A stretch of DNA of 64,000 nucleotides from JAXIPB01 sp045403155 (lineage in GTDB: Bacteria; Actinomycetota; Actinomycetes; Mycobacteriales; Micromonosporaceae), in assembly GCA_045403155.1 (NCBI GenBank), contig JAXIPB010000036.1:1-64000 (forward strand), read 5' to 3'. The notes beneath the pieces are model-generated. The model did not search any database and was not told the DNA's origin. It worked only from the letters and a program-made list of their open reading frames with translations. A program made the position numbers and the translations under genes. This document shows, one piece after another, positions 1-8,044 of the stretch (position 1 is the stretch's first letter; the number at the start of each line of letters is the position of its first letter).

Positions 1-34
1 GGGGGGGCCCCCCCACCCGGTACGGTGCCCAAAC

Positions 35-217
35 CTATCGGTTGGGGGGGGGTCGGCGGCCCGCTCCCGCCCCCCCCGACGTCACCGCCGCGACGATCCG
101 GCACCAGTCGGACAGCCCGCCGCGAGCGAGTGCGGTCGCTATCGCCTCCTGCGGCCAGGTCTCAACGGGGTTTTCGGGTTGGACATCGACATTGCGGAAT
201 GCCAAGCGACTGGGCAT
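35..217 (-). pseudogene. 5' fragment of a small actinobacterial hypothetical gene
   Basis: The N-terminal reading (start MPSRLAFRNVDVQ, then NPVETWPQEAIATALARGG and LSDWCRIVAAV) resembles a widespread short actinobacterial protein that begins with a D-x-P-x-x-PVETWP-type motif followed by a helix around LSDW. The resemblance stops near base 80, where the DNA becomes G/C homopolymer runs at the window edge, so the C-terminal half is missing or unreadable. It lies 83 bp downstream of the CoA-transferase gene on the same strand. Function is unknown; some relatives sit next to toxin or HTH genes. The family recognition is from memory and tentative. Confidence 0.35.
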
Positions 218-300
218 CATCGATCGGCCTCCCACAGCATGGCATCGGCCACATCGGACAGTACGCGCCGGACTTCGCTCCAGTCGGTCCACCGTGCGCA

Positions 301-1758
301 TCATAAGTGATACTCGCGATCGGACGCCGTACCACCGGATCCGGCTCGCGGGTGACCTCCGCGAGCGAGCCAGGTGGGGGGATCAGCGCCGGGAGCATGC
401 GGCGGGGTGTCCCAGCGGGGCAGTGCGCCGTCGATGATGCCGGGCGGGCGTACGTAGCGGACGAGGCCGAACGGTGTCGCCATCTCATCGAGTAGGTCCG
501 CGATGTCGTCAAGCGCCGGATCCGCAGTCGCAAGAACATTGGGTACGCGGTGCAGGCTCCACAGCCACGACGCGGTCCGGGCGAGACTCACCTGAACATG
601 CCACGAGCCGCCGCGCGTGCGCCGGTGGCGCAGACCCGCCAGCGCGCCCAACGCGGCGAGGTACCCGGTGGCGTGGTCGAGCACTTGGGCGGGCAGCGGT
701 CGCGGCTTCCCATGCGGATCGCCCGCGGCGACGCGACCCTCGTCAGCGATCCCGCACGCCATCTGCACAAGACTGTCGAACCCGCGCCGGCCCTGCCACG
801 GCCCGGCCTGGCCCCAGGCCGAGATGTCCACATAGACCAGTCCCGGGCGGATAGCGGAACACTCGGCGGGGCCGAGGCCGATCCGGGCCAGTGCGCCCGG
901 ACGGTACGACTGAACGATCACGTCGGCACCGGCGACGAGCTCCGTGAGCCTGTCGCGTCCGGCACCGGAGCGCAGATCGACATGGCAGAAGCGTTTGCCA
1001 AATCCGGTGTCGATGACGAGCGACGGTACGAGGGGTAGGTGGTCGGCGCCGACGCGGAGCACCTCGGCCCCGTGTGCGGCGAGTGTCCGCCCCGCCACCG
1101 GGCCGGCGATCACTCTGGTGAGGTCGAGCACCCGAACTCCCTCGAGCGGGCGATCCGCCGGCGGGAGAAGTCGCGCGGGGGAGGGGTGAATCTGGTCGAT
1201 CGCCACGAGTGGAAGGGCCGCCACCGCAGCCCACTGGGGATGCGCCGACCACTCCTCGGTGGTACGCAGGGCCGCGGCGGCGCCGCCCGCCTCGATGACC
1301 GCCTCCTCGACCTCCTGCGCCTCGCGCCCGGCCACCGTGGGAGCGACCCGTTCGACCTCGTCCTGCGCCAGGCCGAGCGCCCGCATCGCGGCGTCCCGGT
1401 GGTGCGGGTAGTTGCAGTGCAGGCGAACCCACCCATCCCGGGTGCGGTAGTCCCCGGTGAGGTTCTCATGTTCCAGCACCACCGCGCCATTCACGCGCAC
1501 GTAGCGCTCGCTGCGGAAGGCCACCGCGGCCGAGCGCGTGTTAACCCGTACAGCCGCGCTTGGACCGCCGCGATCACGCCACGACCGAGCGGCCGCCAGC
1601 GTCGTCGCTGACACGGTTGCGGCCGCCGCCGTACCAACCGCGAAGCGAGAGGGGAGCACCGGGTCGGCGCATGTGATCTCAACGGCGGAGAGGTCGTCGG
1701 GCATGCCACCGACGCCCGCCCAGATCTCCGCGAGCGCCCGCACAGCGTGATCGCTCAT
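301..1758 (-). CDS. CoA-transferase family III (CaiB/BaiF) protein
   Basis: A 485-residue CaiB/BaiF-type CoA-transferase, expected to move CoA between an acyl-CoA and a free carboxylic acid in the cytoplasm. The class III core begins around residue 205 with VRVLDLTRVIAGPVAG and continues through the GADVIVQSYRPGAL and GFDSLVQMACGIA blocks. The conserved aspartate that forms the acyl anhydride in this family is probably the D of LDHATGYL. Residues 1-190 (with DGWVRLHCNYPHHRDAAM) resemble the small-domain half of the same family, so the protein reads as a partial plus a full copy, as in other roughly 480-residue actinobacterial members. The ATG start faces the tetR gene 52 bp away, which suggests local control. 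Substrate cannot be told. Confidence 0.85.
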   Translation of the reverse strand: MSDHAVRALAEIWAGVGGMPDDLSAVEITCADPVLPSRFAVGTAAAATVSATTLAAARSWRDRGGPSAAVRVNTRSAAVAFRSERYVRVNGAVVLEHENLTGDYRTRDGWVRLHCNYPHHRDAAMRALGLAQDEVERVAPTVAGREAQEVEEAVIEAGGAAAALRTTEEWSAHPQWAAVAALPLVAIDQIHPSPARLLPPADRPLEGVRVLDLTRVIAGPVAGRTLAAHGAEVLRVGADHLPLVPSLVIDTGFGKRFCHVDLRSGAGRDRLTELVAGADVIVQSYRPGALARIGLGPAECSAIRPGLVYVDISAWGQAGPWQGRRGFDSLVQMACGIADEGRVAAGDPHGKPRPLPAQVLDHATGYLAALGALAGLRHRRTRGGSWHVQVSLARTASWLWSLHRVPNVLATADPALDDIADLLDEMATPFGLVRYVRPPGIIDGALPRWDTPPHAPGADPPTWLARGGHPRAGSGGTASDREYHL

Positions 1759-1810
1759 CTCCGTACCATATGATTTGAACGATCTGACAAATTACGCAAT
1801 GCTCGTCAGC

Positions 1811-2401
1811 ATGTCAGATGCGCGGGTCGAGCGGATTCTCGACGCGGCGTATGAGTGCTTCACCCGCCACGGCGTCCGCAAGACGACGATGGACGACATC
1901 GCCGGCGCCGCGGGGATGTCGCGGCCGGCGGTGTATCAGTACGTGCGCAACAAGGAGGACGCCTTCCGGCGCCTCGCGGCGCGGATCTTCGATGACGCCC
2001 TGGCGCGGGCCCGCGACGCCGCGGCGGCCAACGGGACGCTCGCGCAGGGGTTAGACCGCATACTCGCCGTCAAGCTCGCCGTCACCCAGCAGCTGTTTCA
2101 CGACAGCCCGCACGCCAAGGAACTGCTGGGGGAGACCGCCCGGGTCTCCGCCGACCTGGACCGGGCGTTCATGGCGTCGCTGAGGGACCTGCTGACAACC
2201 ACGATCACCGACGCCGCAGGGCAGGCGGACCTGGCGCTCGGCGACGAGCACGCCCGCGAGATCGCTGAATTGGCGCTCGCCCTCACCCGCGGCCTGGAGG
2301 CGGACCTGTCCGACCCGGACCGGGTCCGCGAGCGCCTTCGCAACGGGATCGCCCTCATGGTTGCGGGACTCGCCGCGACGGCCAGTCCCGCGCGAACGTG
2401 A
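1811..2401 (+). CDS. TetR-family transcriptional regulator
   Basis: A 196-residue one-domain-plus-ligand-pocket repressor. The HTH is clear at residues 5-50: ILDAAYECFTRHGVRKTTM, then DDIAGAAGMSRPAVYQYV and NKEDAFR. The C-terminal part is helical and fits the usual TetR ligand and dimer domain, but gives no ligand clue. An in-frame upstream ATG at 1775 would add 12 residues without similarity; the start at 1811 (MSDARVERIL) matches the family N-terminus. Because it is divergent from the CoA-transferase gene with only a short shared spacer, it probably represses that gene and itself. That target is inference. Confidence 0.85.
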   Translation: MSDARVERILDAAYECFTRHGVRKTTMDDIAGAAGMSRPAVYQYVRNKEDAFRRLAARIFDDALARARDAAAANGTLAQGLDRILAVKLAVTQQLFHDSPHAKELLGETARVSADLDRAFMASLRDLLTTTITDAAGQADLALGDEHAREIAELALALTRGLEADLSDPDRVRERLRNGIALMVAGLAATASPART

Positions 2402-2402
2402 G

Positions 2403-2696
2403 CCCCACGGCGGCTGGCTCGTCCTCCCGGTCGGCGGGTACCACCACGCGAGCAAGTACGCGATCGAGGCCATCAGCGACGCACTGAGCTTCGGGGCCTC
2501 GCCGTTCGGCATCACGGTGTCCGTTGTGGAGCCTGGCCTCATCCGGACCGGATTCGAGGAGGTGGCGAACCGAACGCTGTCCGCCTCCGATGCGCCGCAC
2601 GGCCGCTACGGCGGGCTCGCGGCGGCGGCGAAGGAGCAGACCGGCCGGTCGACGCCGCGTACCGACTACTTCGTCGTCTTCCGTCGCACCCGGTAG
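2403..2696 (+). pseudogene. Truncated short-chain dehydrogenase (SDR) fragment
   Basis: The reading right behind the tetR stop contains the catalytic-site half of an SDR: YHHASKYAIEAISDAL (the YxxxK motif) followed by FGITVSVVEPGLIRTGF. The N-terminal NAD(P)-binding half with its GxxxGxG turn is absent; upstream bases belong to tetR. The stretch after residue 70 no longer resembles an SDR closely. With no own start and no Rossmann half it should be inactive, so it is called a gene remnant, perhaps of an SDR once controlled by the neighbouring TetR protein. Confidence 0.7.
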
Positions 2697-2713
2697 CCCC
2701 CTACGCTGGCGGC

Positions 2714-3307
2714 GTGGTTCGCCCCTTTCTCAGCCGGGCCGGCCGTTGGCTCAGCCCGACCACCCTGATCCTCGCCGGTCTCTGCTTCGCGCTGCCGTTC
2801 GCGACCGTCGCCTGCGACACTCCCGGCGGATACGGCCGGGCCGCGCCGGGCGGTACCACCACCTACACCGGTTTCGACCTGGTCGTCGGTGGTGAACCGA
2901 ACGTCGCTCCGGCGGACAAGGTTCGACCCCTAGTTGGGCGCGACGACAAGCTTTGGCCGCAGCCTGCGGCTGCGGCCGCGCTCGTCCTGATCGTGTCGTG
3001 CGCCGCGCTCGCCATCCGGCTGAAGGATCCACGGGTGCGGCGTGCGAGCGTCACCGTGTTGGCCGGCGTCGCCGCCACCGCGCTGCTGGTCAATCAGGCG
3101 CTCGTCGAGGCCGAGCTCGCGGTGAGAGTCGGGGAGCAGCTGACCCGGCCACTTCCGGCGGGAAAGGTGATCCGTGACTACGTCCACACCGGCCAGGGCT
3201 TTGGTCTGTGCCTGGTGCTGTTGGTGCTCACCGCAGCGGTGAATGCGATTGGCTGGTGGCGGAAGCGGACGCGGCCGGCCCTCGTCGTGGGGGAGGGCGC
3301 TGGGTGA
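2714..3307 (+). CDS. Hypothetical four-helix membrane protein
   Basis: A 197-residue protein starting at GTG. Hydrophobic stretches lie at about residues 14-33, 85-103, 112-130 and 160-181, consistent with four membrane helices and a short basic tail (WWRKRTR). A roughly 50-residue polar loop after helix 1 holds the only cysteine-containing segment (ATVACDTPGGYG), probably outside the membrane. No catalytic or transport motif is visible and the family is not recognised. It overlaps the next gene by 4 bp (GTGA), so the two are co-translated. Confidence 0.65.
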   Translation: MVRPFLSRAGRWLSPTTLILAGLCFALPFATVACDTPGGYGRAAPGGTTTYTGFDLVVGGEPNVAPADKVRPLVGRDDKLWPQPAAAAALVLIVSCAALAIRLKDPRVRRASVTVLAGVAATALLVNQALVEAELAVRVGEQLTRPLPAGKVIRDYVHTGQGFGLCLVLLVLTAAVNAIGWWRKRTRPALVVGEGAG

Positions 3308-3795
3308 CCCTCGGTGTCCATTTCGCACTCACTGCCGCCGATGAGGCTCGCCTTCTCGCCGCGGCCGGCGACGACGACACGGTCCTCGCGATCATCGACG
3401 AGATCGAGGAGCGGGCGATCGAGGGCATGTCTTGCGACACGGACAAGGCGTGGGACGCGATCCATCGCTGCCTCACCGACGGTCGTCTCGAGTACGCGAA
3501 CGGCGACTATCCGTTGAACGCCGCTGTGCTCGGTGGGCGACAGCTGGTCGAGGCGGAGCTCGACACCGTCTCGTACGTCCGCGTCGACCAGGTACGCGAC
3601 GTCGCAGCGGCCCTGGATGACTTGGGTGAGGAGTGGCTTCGGGCACGCTATGAGGCGATCGACCCGTTGGAGTACGGCCCTGAGTACGGCGAAGACGATT
3701 TCGATTACACCTGGGACAGCTTGCAGGACCTGAGGGAGTTCTACGCCGGTGCAGCGGCAGCGGGGAGAGCGGTCGTCTTCACCGTCTCGTCCTGA
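3304..3795 (+). CDS. DUF1877 (YfbM-like) family protein
   Basis: A 163-residue cytoplasmic protein. The pattern LGVHFALTAADEARLLAA at the N-terminus, DTDKAWDAIHRCLTDG in the middle, and the YTWDSLQDLREFYAGAAAAG tail match the DUF1877/YfbM family, whose biochemical role is unknown. The GTG start at 3304 overlaps the stop of the preceding membrane-protein gene (GTGA), which is typical of translational coupling and removes the 32 unmatched residues of the longer reading. No regulatory site is seen between the two. Confidence 0.8.
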   Translation: MTLGVHFALTAADEARLLAAAGDDDTVLAIIDEIEERAIEGMSCDTDKAWDAIHRCLTDGRLEYANGDYPLNAAVLGGRQLVEAELDTVSYVRVDQVRDVAAALDDLGEEWLRARYEAIDPLEYGPEYGEDDFDYTWDSLQDLREFYAGAAAAGRAVVFTVSS

Positions 3796-3883
3796 CTTGC
3801 TCGTCCTGACGTGCTTACTGGTTACTTGACATAATGTCAATTATCGAATTTGAGCTTTCCTGTGAACGATAGACTCACGGCCC

Positions 3884-4426
3884 ATGACCGAGCAGCTTGA
3901 CGAGCATGGTCGTCCGGAACCGCCTCCCGCGGCCGACGAAACTGCGACCCTCCTGGGCTTCCTCGACTTCCAGCGCGCGACTCTGGCGTGGAAGTGCGCG
4001 GGTTTGGACGGAGCAGGCCTGACGGCGACGGTCGGCTCCTCGTCCATGACCCTGGGCGGCCTGCTCAAGCACCTCGCCCTCGTCGAGGCGCACTGGTTCT
4101 CCGTGTCGCTGCACGGTCGAGACCTGCAAGCCCCTTGGGACACGGTGGACTGGGACAACGACCCGGATTGGGAATGGCGCACGGCCGCGGACGACTCACC
4201 CGAGCAACTCCTCGCGCTCTGGCAGGACACGGTCGCCCGCTCCCGCACTCTGGTCGCCGAGGCGCTTGCGGACGGCGGTCCGGATCGACTGGCCAAGCGG
4301 ACGTGGTCCGACGGTCGGACACCGAGCCTGCGATGGATCCTGTGCCACATGATCGAGGAGTACGCGCGGCACAACGGCCATGCCGACCTGCTCCGCGAGT
4401 CCGTGGATGGTCTCACCGGCGAATAG
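3884..4426 (+). CDS. DinB-superfamily protein (DUF664)
   Basis: A 180-residue DinB/DUF664 protein, a four-helix-bundle family that includes mycothiol- and bacillithiol-dependent metal enzymes. Three histidines fit the metal site: the H of GLLKHLALVEAHW and the two in EYARHNGHADLL near the C-terminus. The order is conserved: N-terminal LGFLDFQRATLAWKCAGLD, central GLLKHLALVEAHWFS, C-terminal RWILCHMIEEYARHNGHADL. It likely transfers thiols or detoxifies a small molecule, but no substrate can be assigned. Upstream lies a 65-bp AT-richer stretch (GACATAATGTCAATTATCG) that could hold its promoter. A 339-bp gap with repeats follows. Confidence 0.85.
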   Translation: MTEQLDEHGRPEPPPAADETATLLGFLDFQRATLAWKCAGLDGAGLTATVGSSSMTLGGLLKHLALVEAHWFSVSLHGRDLQAPWDTVDWDNDPDWEWRTAADDSPEQLLALWQDTVARSRTLVAEALADGGPDRLAKRTWSDGRTPSLRWILCHMIEEYARHNGHADLLRESVDGLTGE

Positions 4427-4454
4427 CGCCGGCCTCAGCCCGAAAGGCATCGAT

Positions 4455-4488
4455 TCCAAGGTCCCGACGATCATGAGCTGAGCGTTCC
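4455..4488 (-). repeat. Half copy of the 72-bp interspersed repeat
   Basis: Read on the minus strand this stretch runs from an AACGCTCAGCTCATGATCG block to GGACCTTGG. It corresponds to bases about 42-72 of the full repeat found 14 bp away at 4502-4573, in the same orientation. The 5' hairpin part is missing. It suggests that the repeat was duplicated and then trimmed here. Confidence 0.65.
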
Positions 4489-4501
4489 CGGCGGGCTGTC
4501 C

Positions 4502-4573
4502 CAAGATCGCGACGATCATGACCTGAGCGTCGCTGAAAGGCGCCGATCATGACCTCCAAATCATGATCGGCGC
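4502..4573 (-). repeat. 72-bp interspersed palindromic repeat, copy A
   Basis: Minus-strand copy of a 72-bp element. Its 5' part is a perfect 13-bp stem, GCGCCGATCATGA and TCATGATCGGCGC, around the 8-base loop TTTGGAGG. Its 3' part carries CTCAGGTCATGATCGTC and ends in GATCTTG. Other full copies lie at 21069-21140, 23822-23893 and 34278-34349. This copy sits between the DinB gene and the secreted-protein gene, both on the plus strand, and is the only one in inverted orientation. Confidence 0.9.
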
Positions 4574-4765
4574 GATCTTGGGAGGGGGGATCTGGGAGCG
4601 CGTTGTGGCGGCGGCCACGCGGTCAGCGGCCTTCGTGAGCGTGCCGCCGGTAAGCCCGATCACATGAGGATTTCTCAGGGATTGTCGGGAAGGTATGGGC
4701 GGTTGAAACCGGCGTACCCCAGCCCCCTGGCGTACGCAACACCCCCCGAATGAACGGATCATGCT
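4574..4765. other. Intergenic leader without recognised element
   Basis: Together with the repeats at 4455-4573 this fills the 339-bp gap before the secreted-protein gene. After a G-rich run (GGGAGGGGGGATCTGGGAG) there is no reading frame with coding character. A long 5' leader before a cell-wall hydrolase gene made a c-di-AMP (ydaO) riboswitch worth looking for, but its conserved blocks could not be found by eye. It may simply hold the promoter. Confidence 0.4.
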
Positions 4766-5530
4766 GTGGTCAACGTCGACCGTAACCTTCGCACGCCCAC
4801 CCGCACCCGTTTCCACTCGCTCACCGCAGGCATCGTCCTGCTGTTCCTCGGCGTCTCCGCACCGGTCGTAGCAACCGCCGCGGTGCCGGCCATCCAGGAA
4901 AGCGGCGTCGTCCGCATCCTGTCGGGCGCGACCGAGACCCCAAAGACCGAGGCACCGAACACCTTGGCGCCCAAGGCCGCCGCCAAGCCGGCGCCGAAGC
5001 CGGTGGCCAAGCCTGTCGCGAAGAAGGCGACCGCCAAGAAGGTCACCGCGCCGTCGATGAAGCAGATGCACCCGCGCGGCATCCCGGGCGGTCAGAAGAG
5101 CTTCACGCCGACGAAGGCGCAGCTCAAGAACGCCAAGGCCATCGTGGACGCCGGCAAGAAAATGGGTCTTCCGCCGCGGGCGTGGGTCATCGCCGTGGCG
5201 ACCTCCATGCAGGAGTCGCACCTGAACAACTACGGGAACCTCGGCGCCAACAACGACCACGACTCGCTCGGCCTGTTCCAGCAGCGGCCGTCGTCGGGTT
5301 GGGGTACGCCGAAGCAGATCCACAACCCGACCTACTCCGCGACCGCCTTCTACAAGGGCCTGCGGAGCGTGTCGAACTGGAACAAGATGCCGCTGACCCG
5401 CGCGGCCCAGTCCGTCCAGGTCTCGGCCTTCCCGAACCACTACGCCAAGTGGGAGAAGCACGCCGGCAACGTGGTGCTGGCTGTGCATGGCAGTGGCCCG
5501 TACGCGAAGCTGGCCGCCGGCCTGAAGTAA
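4766..5530 (+). CDS. Secreted lysozyme-like/transglycosylase-like protein
   Basis: A 254-residue exported protein starting at GTG. Residues 1-40 form a signal peptide: basic head, hydrophobic core AGIVLLFLGVSAPVVATAA, then small residues. Residues 55-95 are an Ala-Pro-Lys linker (repeats such as KPAPKPVAKPVAKKATAKK) likely to sit in the cell wall. Residues 115-254 form a lysozyme-fold domain with the probable catalytic glutamate in TSMQESHLNNY, followed by DHDSLGLFQQRPSSGWG and an HYAKWE tail, a pattern seen in actinobacterial peptidoglycan-active proteins. It likely cleaves or binds peptidoglycan. No LPxTG signal or second catalytic domain is present. Confidence 0.75.
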   Translation: MVNVDRNLRTPTRTRFHSLTAGIVLLFLGVSAPVVATAAVPAIQESGVVRILSGATETPKTEAPNTLAPKAAAKPAPKPVAKPVAKKATAKKVTAPSMKQMHPRGIPGGQKSFTPTKAQLKNAKAIVDAGKKMGLPPRAWVIAVATSMQESHLNNYGNLGANNDHDSLGLFQQRPSSGWGTPKQIHNPTYSATAFYKGLRSVSNWNKMPLTRAAQSVQVSAFPNHYAKWEKHAGNVVLAVHGSGPYAKLAAGLK

Positions 5531-5606
5531 ACCGGCCTGAAGTACATGAGCAACCCCGGGTTCCCCCCGGTTGGCGTGGCCCGATGCTGCATGGCAGCGT
5601 CGGGCC

Positions 5607-7067
5607 ATGCCCGTCTCTGCCGCCGTTCTCGTCCACAGTCCGCTGGTCGGCCCGCTGACGTGGCGAGCGGTCGCGGCCGACCTCGAGGGGGCGGGCGTCG
5701 CGACGGTCGTGCCGAGCCTGTCGGGCGCGACGAGCCACGAGGCGATGAAGGCCGCGGTCCTCGCCGATGTGCGCCGCGCCACGCTCGCAGACGGGCCGAT
5801 AGTCCTCGTAGGACACAGTGGCGCGGGAGCGCTCTTGCCCGCCGTCGCCGAGATCCTCGCCGACACAGTGACACCCGTCGAGGCTCTGGTGTTCGTCGAC
5901 GCCAGACTCCCGCGGCCGGGCCGGTCCTGGTTCGCCGACGCCTCGGCCGAGCGCGCCGAGCACCTCCGCGAGCTCGCGGGCGAGGGCGACGCGCTCCCCC
6001 CGTGGCACGACTGGTTCGGTCCGGACGCGCTCGCCAGGCTGCTGCCCGACGCGGGACTGCGGCAGCGCTTCACCGACGAGGTGCCGCGGCTTCCGCTGGC
6101 GTACTTCAACGAACCCGCGCCGACCGCGCAGTGGCGGGGGCCCATCGCGTACCTGCTCCTGAGTGAGGCGTACCGCGACGAGGCGGAGCGCCTTCGCTAC
6201 GCGGGCGTCCCGGTCATCATCGAGATCACCGACCACCTCGCCATGCTTTCCCGGCCGGCCACGGTCGCCCGTGCGCTGATGGATCTGTTCGACCGGCTCA
6301 GCCAACGCGGCGCTCGCGAGCAGAGGATCCTCTTCGGTGAGGTCGCCGAGACGTACGACGACGTGCGATCCGGCTACCCCGCGGCTCTCTATGACGCCGT
6401 ACTCGCCCATGCCGGATCACCGGCCACGGCGGTAGAGGTGGGCGCGGGCGCCGGAAAGGCGACCGCTGATCTCATCGCCCGCGGCCTGTCGCTGACCTGC
6501 GTCGAACCCGACCCGAGGATGGCGGCCTTCCTCACGCGCCATGTCTCGCCGGTACCAGAGGTATTCGTCGGGCGATTCGAGGACTGGCATCCGCCGCCGG
6601 GCGGAGTACCGCTCCTGCTGTGCACCCAGTCCTGGCACTGGCTCGATCCCGCCACCCGGTGCTGGCAGACGCATGCCGCGCTGCGTCCGGGCGGGACACT
6701 GGCGTTGTTCGGCCATACGCACGCGTTCGCCGATCCCGAGATCGAATCCGCAATCAACCGCGCCTATGACGAGCTTGCGCCCGAGCTGCGTCACGACCCA
6801 GGCCAGCCCGCGGTGTCGGAGCTCTACACGGGCGAGCTGCGCGCTTCGGGTCTGTTCGCCGATATCCAGAGCGAGTTGTATGTCGAGGAACTCCCTTACC
6901 CCGCCCGCCGCTATGTGCGGCTGATGGAGACGTTCTCCAGCCACCGGATGCTTGCGGCGGAGCGGCGCAGCCGCCTGCACGAGCGGATCGCCGACATCGT
7001 GGACGAGCACGGCGGATCACTGACGGTGCGGCTCGATGCGACGTTGATCCTTGCCCGCCGGGCATGA
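5607..7067 (+). CDS. Fusion protein: alpha/beta-hydrolase plus SAM-dependent methyltransferase
   Basis: A 486-residue two-domain protein. Residues 1-230 are an alpha/beta-hydrolase: N-terminal SAAVLVHSPLVGPLTW, nucleophile elbow GHSGAGA (serine around 76), acid region VFVDARLP, and a late histidine in EITDHLAML. Residues 240-486 are a class I methyltransferase: FGEVAETYDDVRSGYPAALY, the SAM-binding VEVGAGAGKAT, motif II CVEPDP, and WHWLDPATRCW, as in YcgJ/UbiE-like enzymes. No stop or frameshift separates the halves, and the join is short. The ATG at 5607 is preferred over an upstream one that adds an unmatched stretch. Separate genes of both kinds are common; the fusion is less so. Substrates unknown. 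Confidence 0.8.
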   Translation: MPVSAAVLVHSPLVGPLTWRAVAADLEGAGVATVVPSLSGATSHEAMKAAVLADVRRATLADGPIVLVGHSGAGALLPAVAEILADTVTPVEALVFVDARLPRPGRSWFADASAERAEHLRELAGEGDALPPWHDWFGPDALARLLPDAGLRQRFTDEVPRLPLAYFNEPAPTAQWRGPIAYLLLSEAYRDEAERLRYAGVPVIIEITDHLAMLSRPATVARALMDLFDRLSQRGAREQRILFGEVAETYDDVRSGYPAALYDAVLAHAGSPATAVEVGAGAGKATADLIARGLSLTCVEPDPRMAAFLTRHVSPVPEVFVGRFEDWHPPPGGVPLLLCTQSWHWLDPATRCWQTHAALRPGGTLALFGHTHAFADPEIESAINRAYDELAPELRHDPGQPAVSELYTGELRASGLFADIQSELYVEELPYPARRYVRLMETFSSHRMLAAERRSRLHERIADIVDEHGGSLTVRLDATLILARRA

Positions 7068-7159
7068 CGCCGATTTCATCCGGAAAGCACCGGAGTGTCG
7101 GGTGGAATCGCAGCCGGTCGAATGGTACAAAGATTCAAACACACGTACGGAGGGTGCGA

Positions 7160-7954
7160 ATGGCTGGATCCGCTGCCCCGCGTCCCAGAATCCAGCGGCT
7201 TTCGAGCTCCGACATCGACGGCATCCGCGATGCCTTGGCGTCCGGCCGTCGACCCAGGGTCGTCTTCACCAGCGCCGCCGGGCAGATGGCCGGCGAAATA
7301 GGCCACGTCGTCGAGTTCGCCGACCCGAATGTCTCCGACGAATGGATCATCGTTCGGTTCCAGGGCGACGAGCTGCCCTTCTCCCCCACGGATCTCGCCA
7401 TGCCCACCGTGGTGTCGCGACGCCCAGGCACACCACCGCCGGCCTCGACGAGGCGAACGAATCCCAAGACTGTCTCCCTTAGTGTCCCGTCGCCCCGTGA
7501 GGAGACGCCCGTGTTGACGTCCACCGAGCCCGCCACGGCAGAGCCGTCGAGACCCGCCACGGCAGAGCCGCCGAGACCCGCTACGCCCGAGCCGTCGAGA
7601 CTCGCGACCGCTCCGACCGCCGCCCGCGTCAACGGAGCCGCACCGGAGGTCCGCCGCCAGGTCAAACACCACAAGCCGAAGCCGGCTGCTCTGCTCACAG
7701 TCATCCTCGCCTACACCGATCGGGAGTGGACCGTCGCGGCGAGTCAGGGCACCCGAACGCTCGCCAAACCGTCCGCGATCAGGCCAACCGACGCCCTGCG
7801 CATGGTCGCCCTGCTCGATGTTCCCGGGGTCCATGACGCAGTGGAGAACATCATCGCGGCCGAGCGCGCCGAGGCCGAGGGGCGCGCTCAGCGACTGCGC
7901 GCCGAGTTGGCCGAGATCGAGTCGCGCCTGGCCGAACTCACCCACCGCGACTGA
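7160..7954 (+). CDS. Hypothetical protein with proline-rich repeats and C-terminal coiled coil
   Basis: A 264-residue cytoplasmic protein of unknown function. The start at 7160 follows a good ribosome site (GGAGGG, 6 bases upstream). Residues 1-85 form a compact domain (SSSDIDGIRDALASGRRPRV then FADPNVSDEWIIVRFQGDELPF). Residues 130-165 hold a short tandem repeat of the type EPSRPATAEPPRPATPEP, a flexible linker. Residues 185-235 form a second small domain (LLTVILAYTDREWTVAASQG then RPTDALRMVALLDVPG). The last 40 residues (AAERAEAEGRAQRLRAELAE) are a predicted coiled coil, so it may act as a dimer. No enzyme motif is visible. Confidence 0.7.
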   Translation: MAGSAAPRPRIQRLSSSDIDGIRDALASGRRPRVVFTSAAGQMAGEIGHVVEFADPNVSDEWIIVRFQGDELPFSPTDLAMPTVVSRRPGTPPPASTRRTNPKTVSLSVPSPREETPVLTSTEPATAEPSRPATAEPPRPATPEPSRLATAPTAARVNGAAPEVRRQVKHHKPKPAALLTVILAYTDREWTVAASQGTRTLAKPSAIRPTDALRMVALLDVPGVHDAVENIIAAERAEAEGRAQRLRAELAEIESRLAELTHRD

Positions 7955-8044
7955 TCCCACGCCGCGTTGCCCACGCCGGCCTGCCCACGCCGAGTAGCCG
8001 CCGGGCTGAACGAGTCGATGACGCCGTGGCACGATCAGCCCACC

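Noticed and set aside
1773..1792. Possible TetR operator ATTTG and CAAAT between the CoA-transferase and tetR genes
   Set aside because: Only 5-bp arms with a 10-base spacer; too weak to claim as a site.
4574..4765. c-di-AMP (ydaO) riboswitch before the lysozyme-like gene
   Set aside because: The conserved blocks of that riboswitch could not be found by eye; the context alone is not enough.
4547..6145. Long minus-strand open frame of about 530 codons
   Set aside because: It lies opposite the secreted-protein and hydrolase-methyltransferase genes, is rich in arginine, and has no family pattern; it is a typical antisense shadow in high-GC DNA.
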